The position numbers and the translations under genes are program-made. A DNA stretch of 9,453 nucleotides, taken from contig JAZQAV010000162.1 in the NCBI GenBank assembly GCA_045545435.1, positions 1 through 9,453 on the forward strand, written 5' to 3'. Below the pieces are notes generated by a model that did not search any database, was not told the DNA's origin, and worked only from the letters and a program-made list of their open reading frames with translations. Numbering within the stretch: the stretch's first letter is position 1; every line of letters starts with the position of its first letter. Source of the DNA: UMGS1502 sp045545435. GTDB taxonomy: Bacteria > Actinomycetota > Coriobacteriia > Coriobacteriales > Eggerthellaceae. Shown here one piece after another: positions 1 to 5,925 of this stretch.

Positions 1-828
1 ATCCGCGTGAGCGCGCACCAGCTGAGCGCCATCAAGGCTGGCCACAAAGCCAACCAGGTGCATCGCGCCGTCTTTGATAACCGCGTGGACGCCCATGGGA
101 ACCTGGCAGCCTCCCTCGAACGCCGCCAGTACCATGCGCTCGGCAAAAACCGCGTTCATGGTGTTCGCGTCGGTGATGGCGTTAAGATAGCCGGCGATTT
201 CGGCATCGTTGGCGCGCGCCTCAATGGCGATGGCACCCTGCCCCACCGCAGGAATAAGCTGATCGGTTGGGATATAGCCAGAAATTGCATCCTGCAATCC
301 CAGGCGCTCAACGCCGGCGGCCGCCAAAATGCCCGCGTCAAATTCGCCGCCCAAAATGCGCTTGACGCGCGAATCAACGTTGCCGCGAATCTCGCATGCC
401 TCAATATCGGGGCGTGCTTTGAGCAGCTGCGCAACGCGGCGCAAGCTTCCCGTGGCTACCCGTGCGCCCTGCGGCAAATCTTGCAACGTCAGGCCCTTTT
501 CGGCGGCAATTATGACGTCTTGGGGATTAGCGCGCAGCGGCATGCCCATGATGGCAAGGCCTTCGGGAAGCTTGGTGGGCATGTCTTTGGACGAATGCAC
601 GCACAAATCTACTTCCCCGCCGAGCAGCGCGCGCTCGAGCTCCTTGGTGAACAAACCTTTGTCGCCGATTTTGGAGAGGGCAACATCCAAGATTTTGTCC
701 CCTTTGGTGTGGATGATGCGCACTTCGCAGGTAACTTCGGGGAAAGCCTCCTCAAGCAGGCGTTTTACCAAATTGGATTGGTACAGTGCAAGCTTGCTTC
801 CGCGACTTCCGATTACGATGTTCTTCAC
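1..828 (-). CDS. hemC: Hydroxymethylbilane synthase (porphobilinogen deaminase), C-terminus cut by window edge
   Basis: This cytoplasmic enzyme joins four porphobilinogen molecules into hydroxymethylbilane, the linear precursor of uroporphyrinogen III and so of siroheme and heme. Translating the minus strand from a GTG at 828 gives 276 residues before the window ends; family members are about 300-315, so only the last part is missing. Visible landmarks are the N-terminal IGSRGSKLA (residues 6-14), VHSSKDMPT (77-85) with Asp82 matching the catalytic aspartate, the cofactor-binding arginine region ATGSLRR (125-131) and RGNVDSR (148-154), PAVGQGAIAIE (193-203), and EGGCQVP (238-244), whose Cys241 should carry the dipyrromethane cofactor. 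GTG 828 is the only good start because an in-frame TGA lies eight codons upstream. It follows hemA by 66 bases and is probably co-transcribed with it. Identity is clear; only the start codon is a little uncertain, since no strong ribosome binding site is visible. Confidence 0.96.
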   Translation of the reverse strand, partial: MKNIVIGSRGSKLALYQSNLVKRLLEEAFPEVTCEVRIIHTKGDKILDVALSKIGDKGLFTKELERALLGGEVDLCVHSSKDMPTKLPEGLAIMGMPLRANPQDVIIAAEKGLTLQDLPQGARVATGSLRRVAQLLKARPDIEACEIRGNVDSRVKRILGGEFDAGILAAAGVERLGLQDAISGYIPTDQLIPAVGQGAIAIEARANDAEIAGYLNAITDANTMNAVFAERMVLAAFEGGCQVPMGVHAVIKDGAMHLVGFVASLDGAQLVRAHAD

Positions 829-894
829 CTTGTAAACCGCCTTCGTGTATCACAGATAACTGCCGCATCCGCTGGCAGCATCAGATTCTTGGAA

Positions 895-2181
895 CTAACG
901 CCTTCGGGATTTGCGCTTTTTCGTGGTTGACCCGGTAAGACCGAACAGCTGCCGCGCCGCATCGATGGTTTCGTAGCCGGCGCGATCCGTTGCGCTCTCG
1001 CGCATGCAAACGGTGGGCTGATGCAGCAGCTTGTTCACGATGGCACTGGTTGCCAGCTCTAAACTTTTAAGGTCTTTTTCCGAAAGGTCGGCGTCCAGCG
1101 TTTTAAGCAGATGGGCCACTTCGTTTTGGCGCACTTGCTCGGCTTTAAGACGCATCTCCTTAATCAGGGGCGTTGCTTCGTAGCCTTTAGCCCATGCCAG
1201 GTATTTTTGCGTTTCGTCCTCGACGATCTCGCGCGCCTGTTCGGCAGCAACCGTACGTTGATCCTTGTTGCGCGCAATCTCGGCGCCAATGGCATCAAGG
1301 TCGCACACGGTAACGCCCGGAATCTGCGCACACGCCGGGTCCACATCGCGCGGGATGGCAATATCAAGAATGAGGAGCTCTTTCTTGACGTTCGCAAGCA
1401 TCTCGGGCTTGATGATGTAACGTTGCGCCGCCGTTCCGGAAACAACGATGTCCGCGTCGGAAATAAGCTCTGACAGATCTTCGAAGCGACGCGCAGTGCC
1501 GCCCAGTTCTTCAGCCAACGCAATGGCATGCTCACGCGTGCGACTGCTGACGATGAACGCCTGCACGCCCTGCTCTTTCAGATAGCGAGCTGCCAACTCA
1601 CTTGCCTCACCAGCGCCAACCACGAGCACCTTTTTATCCTCAAAGGTGTCGAACATGCGCTTGGCGATGTCGATTGCCACGGTGGAAACGCTTACGTGAC
1701 TCTCAGAAATGGCCGTTTGCGTGCGCACGCGCTTGCCGCATTCCATCGCTTGACGGAACAGACGCGTGAGCGCCATGTTCACCGTGCCCGCATGGCTGGC
1801 ATCGCGAAACGCCGAGCGCGTTTGCCCGATGATCTGTTGCTCACCCAACACCATGGAGTCAAGCGAAGAGACCACCGTGAACAGGTGGCGAATTGCCGCA
1901 GCGTCATATGCGCTGTACAGGCTTTCGTCCAGCTCATCTACGCTGACGTCCTTTTCCTCCAACAGGAACTGGCGCATTTCGCAATCGGCATCAACGGGAG
2001 AAGGGGTTGACACGTACAGCTCCGTGCGGTTGCAGGTGCTCACGATCACGCAACCGTCAACGTTGTAGCGACCTTGCAGTTCATGCAGCTTCTCTTTAAG
2101 ATCGCTTCGCCTAAACGAAACGCGGCCGCGCAACTCCGCGTTGGCCGTTTGATAGTTAAGACCTACTACGCTAATGCTCAT
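895..2181 (-). CDS. hemA: Glutamyl-tRNA reductase
   Basis: It reduces glutamyl-tRNA(Glu) with NADPH to glutamate-1-semialdehyde, the committing step of the C5 route to 5-aminolevulinate, in the cytoplasm. The protein is 428 residues, normal for the family. The catalytic site is STCNRTELY (residues 48-56), with Cys50 at exactly the position of the nucleophile in known enzymes. LGEQQIIGQ (112-120) is the second signature. The NADPH-binding Rossmann loop is VGAGEASELAA (188-198), and ILDIAIPRDVDP (271-282) is also conserved. The C-terminal dimerisation helix region follows at about 310-415, and the protein ends in a very basic tail (KKRKSRRR, 421-428). I place the start at ATG 2181, not at a longer in-frame option at 2265, because a perfect GGAGGTGA lies four bases upstream and the protein then begins with the usual MSISVVGLNY. 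This ATG overlaps the stop of the preceding precorrin-2 dehydrogenase gene (shared ATGA), which suggests translational coupling. Confidence 0.98.
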   Translation of the reverse strand: MSISVVGLNYQTANAELRGRVSFRRSDLKEKLHELQGRYNVDGCVIVSTCNRTELYVSTPSPVDADCEMRQFLLEEKDVSVDELDESLYSAYDAAAIRHLFTVVSSLDSMVLGEQQIIGQTRSAFRDASHAGTVNMALTRLFRQAMECGKRVRTQTAISESHVSVSTVAIDIAKRMFDTFEDKKVLVVGAGEASELAARYLKEQGVQAFIVSSRTREHAIALAEELGGTARRFEDLSELISDADIVVSGTAAQRYIIKPEMLANVKKELLILDIAIPRDVDPACAQIPGVTVCDLDAIGAEIARNKDQRTVAAEQAREIVEDETQKYLAWAKGYEATPLIKEMRLKAEQVRQNEVAHLLKTLDADLSEKDLKSLELATSAIVNKLLHQPTVCMRESATDRAGYETIDAARQLFGLTGSTTKKRKSRRR

Positions 2182-2915
2182 GCGTTCACCTCCGCACCTT
2201 TCAGTGCTTCTTGGTATGCGTCTTCTGCGGAAATTTGCTCCCCCGCAGCCAAGCGTTCGCGCCATCCTGCTTTGGCGGCCGCCTCGAATATCGGCTTTCT
2301 GAGGGAATCGGGACCAGGAACGCGCTCTTTCACCAAAACACGCACGTCCTGCATAAGGTTAAGATACGGCTCCCAGCTTTCATCGAACTGGGTTTCCAAA
2401 ATACGGCGGATGCGCTTTGCCTCGGTGGGTGCGCAACCGCTGGTGCTCACCGCAATGCGCAACGGGCCGCGCGCCATGGTGCTGGGCACGGTGAAAGTGC
2501 AATGGGAAGGCACATCGACCACGTTCAGCAAAACGTTGAGCTCATCCGCCTCTTCGAAGATCTGCTGGTCAACTTCGGGAATGCCGCACGCGGAGAAGGC
2601 AATGACCGCCCCTGTAAGGTCGCCCTTCTGATAGGGGCGCTGAAGCCATGTGAAGCGGCCTTCGCGCGCTAACGCGGCCAGCGTTTCGGTAGCCTTGGGT
2701 GACACCAGCGTAATGCGGGGGTTAAACGGCAGCAGCGTTTCAATTTTTCGCTGCGCCACCTTGCCGCCGCCGATTACCACCACCGACTTGTTGGCAAGAT
2801 CGACGAAAATGGGATAGCCTATCGAGGCGACCGACTGTCCGCAAGCGGAAGCCGATTGAGCATGTCCGTTTTGCTCGGTGTTGCCAGCAGTTTCTGTATG
2901 GCAAGAATGCGACAC
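2178..2915 (-). CDS. Precorrin-2 dehydrogenase / sirohydrochlorin ferrochelatase-like protein (CysG N-terminal type)
   Basis: It is expected to oxidise precorrin-2 to sirohydrochlorin with NAD+ and perhaps insert Fe2+ to give siroheme. It is 245 residues and lacks the uroporphyrinogen methyltransferase half of full-length CysG, so that step must come from another gene. The Rossmann fold starts at YPIFVDL (34-40), with the nucleotide loop VVVIGGGKVAQRKIE (45-59). NVVDVP (131-136) carries Asp134, matching the catalytic aspartate (Asp104 of CysG). FTVPS (141-145), AVSTSG (155-160) and AKRIRRILE (166-174) follow. Odd points: the usual TDD motif after the fourth strand is replaced by FSACGIPEVD (107-116), and the first 33 residues are a His/Cys-containing extension (SHSCH, SACG). 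The start is a GTG with GAAGGA eight bases upstream; I find no other in-frame start close to the domain. It overlaps hemA by four bases and heads the hemA-hemC block. A dehydrogenase-only activity is possible. Confidence 0.92.
   Translation of the reverse strand: MSHSCHTETAGNTEQNGHAQSASACGQSVASIGYPIFVDLANKSVVVIGGGKVAQRKIETLLPFNPRITLVSPKATETLAALAREGRFTWLQRPYQKGDLTGAVIAFSACGIPEVDQQIFEEADELNVLLNVVDVPSHCTFTVPSTMARGPLRIAVSTSGCAPTEAKRIRRILETQFDESWEPYLNLMQDVRVLVKERVPGPDSLRKPIFEAAAKAGWRERLAAGEQISAEDAYQEALKGAEVNA
2186..2193 (-). promoter_or_regulatory. Ribosome binding site of hemA
   Basis: The minus strand reads GGAGGTGA, a full match to the anti-Shine-Dalgarno end of 16S rRNA, four bases before ATG 2181. 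It lies inside the last codons of the upstream gene and decides the hemA start over the in-frame candidate 28 codons upstream. Confidence 0.85.
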
Positions 2916-3050
2916 GCAACCATTCCTTCGTTAGTTTGAAGCAGGCGCTCTTCGGAGGCAATCGCATTTCGCGATAACGACACCAACCCAAACAGCAGCC
3001 GCTTACTGCAGTTCACATCAAGCGACAGGCGAAGGGCTTTGCATGCCTCC

Positions 3051-3067
3051 AAAGCGCCGCTTTTTTT
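3051..3067 (+). terminator. Short GC hairpin with T-run, possible terminator
   Basis: AAAGC at 3051-3055 pairs with GCTTT at 3059-3063 around a GCC loop, followed by a T-run to 3067 on the plus strand. The shape resembles a small rho-independent terminator, but the stem is only five base pairs and no plus-strand gene lies upstream. It could stop antisense transcription across the siroheme genes or be chance. Confidence 0.25.
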
Positions 3068-3229
3068 ATTTCAGTAAAGCATTCCTATTTTGATAGCTTT
3101 TCTTACGCGCGTCGACGGAATGGCAAAGGTAACACCAAACCTACAGCGCGGGAAAGCGCGAAAAAGCACCCATTCATAACGTCGTTACCCTATTTGCCCT
3201 AAGAGGCACAATAGCGGCGCAAATCGGTA

Positions 3230-3235
3230 TATAAT
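3230..3235 (+). promoter_or_regulatory. Putative -10 box of the UroD-like gene
   Basis: A perfect TATAAT lies 86 bases before the ATG. I find no good TTGACA-like hexamer at 16-18 bases upstream, so the promoter may be weak or activator-dependent. The untranslated leader would be about 80 bases. Confidence 0.5.
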
Positions 3236-3309
3236 GGAGAGACTTTGAAGAATGATGCTGGATCAAAGACGAGAGAGGCCAGCATTGCCCTTCTACCTAT
3301 CCCTAAGAC

Positions 3310-3315
3310 AGGAGG
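3310..3315 (+). promoter_or_regulatory. Ribosome binding site of the UroD-like gene
   Basis: AGGAGG with a six-base spacer to ATG 3322 fixes the start of the UroD-like gene. Confidence 0.8.
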
Positions 3316-3321
3316 ACTGCC

Positions 3322-4374
3322 ATGCTCACAGCAAAAGAGAACCTGCGACAGACCATTATCGCAGACGGCAAACCCGATCGCTTCGTCAACAACTATGAGG
3401 GCATCTACCTGATGATGCACCCCCAGATGGTGAGGCCGGGATCGCTTCTGAATGAAGGCGATATGAATGTCGTTAATTCTTGGGGCGTTACCAACAGCTA
3501 TCCCGTGGGCACCCCCGGCGCATTCCCCGTGCACACCCCCGACAAAATCGTCGTCAAGGACATCGAGGAGTGGGAGAAGTACGTTAAAGCACCATCGCTG
3601 GATTTCTCGGATGCCGAGTGGGAAGTGTTCCAGCAGCAGTACGAGGCAGTTCAGGGCTCCGGCAAAGCCTATGCCGCCGCATTTATTGCCCCCGGCCTTT
3701 TCGAGCAGTCCCACCACCTGTGCTCAATCGACGAGGCGCTGGTGAACTACATGACCGAGCCCGAGCTCATGAAAGAATTGCTTAAGTACCTCACCGAGTG
3801 GGAGATGAAGCTTGCTGAGCTCATCGTGGACAAACTGCATCCCGAGGCCATCTTCCATCATGACGACTGGGGCACCGAGCGCAACTCCTTCATGCGTCCC
3901 GAAATGTTCGAAGAGTTCTTCGTAGAGCCCTACAAACAGATTTACGGTTACTATCACGACCACGGCGTCGAGTTCGTGTTCCATCACAACGACAGCTACT
4001 CGGCCAACCTGGTTCCGTACATGATCGAGATGGGTATCGACGTTTGGCAAGGCACCATGGAGTCCAACGACGTTCCCGCCCTGCTGGAGAAATACAAGGG
4101 CCAAATTGCCTTCATGGGCAACATCGACAACAAAGACATCGACTTCGAAGGCTGGACGCCCGCCGATGTTGAGCGCGTGGCGCGCGAGCATCTTGACGGC
4201 TACGACTTCCCCAGCTACATCCCCTGCATTTCGCAAGGCGGCCCCGGCTCCACGTTCAGCGGCACCTACGCCGAGTTGTGCAAGGCCATCGACAAGATCA
4301 ACTGCGAGAAGTTTGGCTACACCCAGCAAGAGATTGAAGATGCACGCCTTGAGCTGCAGATTATCTTCGGGTAA
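3322..4374 (+). CDS. Uroporphyrinogen decarboxylase-like protein, probable corrinoid-dependent methyltransferase family
   Basis: This 350-residue protein has the UroD/MtaA/CmuA-type TIM-barrel fold, judged from signatures such as FHHDDWGTERNSFMRPEMFEEFF (within 178-200), a PYKQIY segment (203-208), FHHNDS (220-225), a GIDVWQG segment (238-244), FMGNID (264-269) and the glycine-rich ISQGGPGSTFSG (303-314). It is unlikely to be the heme enzyme HemE, because the N-terminal RQAGR-type substrate motif is absent. Relatives move methyl groups between methylated substrates, corrinoid proteins and coenzyme M or tetrahydrofolate. In MtaA-type members zinc is bound by an H-x-C pair plus a distal Cys. 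Here the H-x-C position reads HHND (221-224), while Cys302 could be the distal one. No corrinoid protein or activator gene is next to it. It is a single-gene transcription unit with its own -10 box, ribosome binding site and terminator. Substrate unknown; a tetrapyrrole-related role suggested by the neighbours would be only a guess. Confidence 0.85.
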   Translation: MLTAKENLRQTIIADGKPDRFVNNYEGIYLMMHPQMVRPGSLLNEGDMNVVNSWGVTNSYPVGTPGAFPVHTPDKIVVKDIEEWEKYVKAPSLDFSDAEWEVFQQQYEAVQGSGKAYAAAFIAPGLFEQSHHLCSIDEALVNYMTEPELMKELLKYLTEWEMKLAELIVDKLHPEAIFHHDDWGTERNSFMRPEMFEEFFVEPYKQIYGYYHDHGVEFVFHHNDSYSANLVPYMIEMGIDVWQGTMESNDVPALLEKYKGQIAFMGNIDNKDIDFEGWTPADVERVAREHLDGYDFPSYIPCISQGGPGSTFSGTYAELCKAIDKINCEKFGYTQQEIEDARLELQIIFG

Positions 4375-4414
4375 AAGCCACCGAGCTGACTGAAATACCG
4401 GTCCAGTTTCACGA

Positions 4415-4445
4415 AGGGCACCAACTAATGTTGGTGCCCTTTTTA
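4415..4445 (+). terminator. Rho-independent terminator of the UroD-like gene
   Basis: An 11-bp perfect stem (AGGGCACCAAC at 4415-4425 with GTTGGTGCCCT at 4430-4440) closes a TAAT loop and runs straight into a T-run on the plus strand. It lies 40 bases after the stop codon. The minus strand has no T-run after the stem, so it should act mainly on the rightward transcript. Confidence 0.93.
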
Positions 4446-4646
4446 AATTGCGAAACAGTGTGGAAGCAATCCTCGTTGCCGCTGCGCTGCACGTCGCTTG
4501 CGCACGTCCGTATGCACAAGTACGGCTGTTTCTGCAGGCAAATGCGCATGTTGCCGGGCGCCCGCAAGCACGCTAACTGCTGAGCGTTCGCAAGCGCATC
4601 AGGTACTGGGCGTTCACGACTAACCGAAAAGCGACGAGACACGCGT
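4446..4646. other. Intergenic stretch with small inverted repeats, no recognised gene
   Basis: Between the terminator and the end of the leftward transporter gene lie about 200 bases without a credible coding region. CGCTTGCG at 4495-4502 is the reverse complement of CGCAAGCG at 4589-4596. Inside this pair are a CCGTA/TACGG hairpin (4508-4512 with 4521-4525) and an imperfect palindrome around TTGCCGGGCGCCCGCAA. It may fold as RNA, perhaps as the 3' untranslated end of the transporter mRNA. I recognise no known family, and I see no clear terminator for the leftward operon. Confidence 0.35.
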
Positions 4647-5900
4647 CTATTGGTCGGCTGAAGTTTTTGGCATGCGAAGCAGGAAGACAAGGCCTACCAC
4701 GAACAGCAAGCCCACGGCCAAAACGCCAAGGTTTCCATGTCCGGTAATCTGCGTGACGATGGCAACGATTGCCGTGCCCATCACGCTGGCATACTTTCCA
4801 AAAATGTCGAAGAAGCCGTAGTACTCGTTGGAACGGTTTTTAGGAATGAGTTTCCCGAAATAGCTGCGCGAACACGCCTGGATGCCGCCCTGGAACAAAC
4901 CCACGCACACGGCCAAAATCCAGAACGTAACTGCATTGGTAAGGAAAAATGCAGCGTAAACAGTAATGAACGAGTACGCGATAACGCCCACGATAATCAT
5001 CTTGCGCGTACCTATTTTGCCTGCCAAGCGCCCGTATACGATAGCGCTGGGAAATGCCACGAATTGCGTGACCAAAAGAGCCAACAACAGCTGGGTTGAA
5101 TCGATGCCCACACTAGCGCCGTAACTGGTGGCCATAGAAATGATGGTATGCACGCCGTCGATGTAGAAGAAGTAGGCAATCATATAGAAAAGCAGCGCTT
5201 TGTCTGCGCCGATTGCTTTAAGCGTTCCAAGGAGGCCCTTGATAGAGTCCGCCACCGGATGCGCCGTTGGCTCTTTCCAATGGATTTGGCGAACGTTTCG
5301 CAACAGCGGCACCGTAAAGGCAACCCACCACGCAGCCGTGATCAAAAACGCAATCACCATTGCGGTATGAAATGCAATGCCCAGCGAATCGCGCAGCAGC
5401 ACAACCGCCAGACACACGATAAACGGAATCACCGAGCCGATGTAGCCCCATGCGTAGCCGTTTGAGGACACCTGATCCATGCGCTCGTCATCGGTCACGT
5501 CCACCAAAAATGAATCGTAGAACACCATCGAAGCATCGAGGCACACGGTTACCACCACGTAAAGCGCCAGGAAGGTAAACCAATGAGACGGCACGCCCAA
5601 AAGCGCTGCCAACACGGCACCGGTTCCGAAGAAGCCTGCAAAGAACTTCTTCTTGTTGCCTTTATAATCGGCCAGCGATCCCAAAACGGGCATCAAGAGC
5701 GCAACCACCAACGTTGCTATGGTGGCAGCCCAGGCCCAAGCCACCATCGCGGGCGACCCTTCACCCGACAGCCCCGAATCGGCGGCAAGCGTGTTGAAAT
5801 AGATGGGGATGAGCGCCGTTGACAGCAGCACCATCGCAGAATTCGCCACGTCGTAAAGAACCCAACTTCGTTCCAGCTTGGTCATCTTGAAGCGCGCCAT
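4647..5900 (-). CDS. Major facilitator transporter, Atg22/UMF1 family
   Basis: A 417-residue integral membrane protein with about 12 predicted hydrophobic segments. Family marks are ERSWVLYDVANSAMV (10-24) at the N-terminus, LGSLADYKGNKKK (73-85) in the first cytoplasmic loop, FYDSFLVDVT (127-136), and in the C-terminal half GGIQACSRSYFGKLIP (338-353) and EYYGFFDIFGKYAS (359-372). These are typical of bacterial Atg22-like UMF1 permeases, whose substrates are mostly unknown. I chose ATG 5900 because GGGAGGAG lies five bases before it and the conserved start of the family follows at once; a longer frame to 6002 would overlap dsrN and add an unlikely leader. It starts 25 bases after dsrN and is probably the last gene of the dsr transcription unit, which hints at import or export of a sulfur compound (sulfite, sulfonate or thiosulfate) or of a tetrapyrrole. 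That link is inference from position only. Confidence 0.88.
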   Translation of the reverse strand: MARFKMTKLERSWVLYDVANSAMVLLSTALIPIYFNTLAADSGLSGEGSPAMVAWAWAATIATLVVALLMPVLGSLADYKGNKKKFFAGFFGTGAVLAALLGVPSHWFTFLALYVVVTVCLDASMVFYDSFLVDVTDDERMDQVSSNGYAWGYIGSVIPFIVCLAVVLLRDSLGIAFHTAMVIAFLITAAWWVAFTVPLLRNVRQIHWKEPTAHPVADSIKGLLGTLKAIGADKALLFYMIAYFFYIDGVHTIISMATSYGASVGIDSTQLLLALLVTQFVAFPSAIVYGRLAGKIGTRKMIIVGVIAYSFITVYAAFFLTNAVTFWILAVCVGLFQGGIQACSRSYFGKLIPKNRSNEYYGFFDIFGKYASVMGTAIVAIVTQITGHGNLGVLAVGLLFVVGLVFLLRMPKTSADQ

Positions 5901-5905
5901 ATGCA

Positions 5906-5913
5906 CTCCTCCC
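5906..5913 (-). promoter_or_regulatory. Ribosome binding site of the Atg22/UMF1 transporter
   Basis: The minus strand reads GGGAGGAG with a five-base spacer to ATG 5900. It sits in the 25-base gap after dsrN and settles the start of the transporter. Confidence 0.8.
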
Positions 5914-5925
5914 TCAGGAACTATG

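Larger units (their letters stand above)
2916..3321. other. Divergent intergenic region between the siroheme/heme block and the UroD-like gene
   Basis: This 406-base stretch separates the leftward siroheme/heme genes from the rightward UroD-like gene and should contain promoters for both. On the plus strand there is a TATAAT box at 3230-3235 and a short stem (ATGCTGG at 3255-3261 with CCAGCAT at 3279-3285) in the leader. I see no convincing promoter for the leftward block. On the minus strand an open frame of 77 codons from TTG 3052 to 2819 overlaps the start of the precorrin-2 dehydrogenase gene in another frame. Its product has no motif I recognise, and I do not call it a gene. No riboswitch that I can recognise is present. 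Confidence 0.6.

Noticed and set aside
7..930. Long plus-strand open frame opposite hemC
   Set aside because: The minus-strand translation has all hemC signatures; the plus frame is a shadow with no family features.
2819..3052. 77-codon minus-strand open frame starting at TTG upstream of the precorrin-2 dehydrogenase gene
   Set aside because: It overlaps the start of a well-supported gene by almost 100 bases in another frame, starts with TTG, and its product has no motif I recognise. It may be a leader frame but I cannot support it.
3241..3321. Riboswitch, for example for cobalamin, in the leader of the UroD-like gene
   Set aside because: The leader is only about 80 bases with one 7-bp stem, too small for a cobalamin riboswitch, and no B12-box-like sequence was seen.
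3322..4374. True HemE (uroporphyrinogen decarboxylase) for heme synthesis
   Set aside because: The N-terminal arginine-rich substrate motif of HemE is missing and the barrel motifs match the corrinoid methyltransferase branch; siroheme-dependent heme synthesis would not need HemE.
4409..4690. 93-codon minus-strand frame over the terminator and the end of the transporter
   Set aside because: It runs across a strong terminator, overlaps the transporter end in another frame, and shows no recognisable domain.
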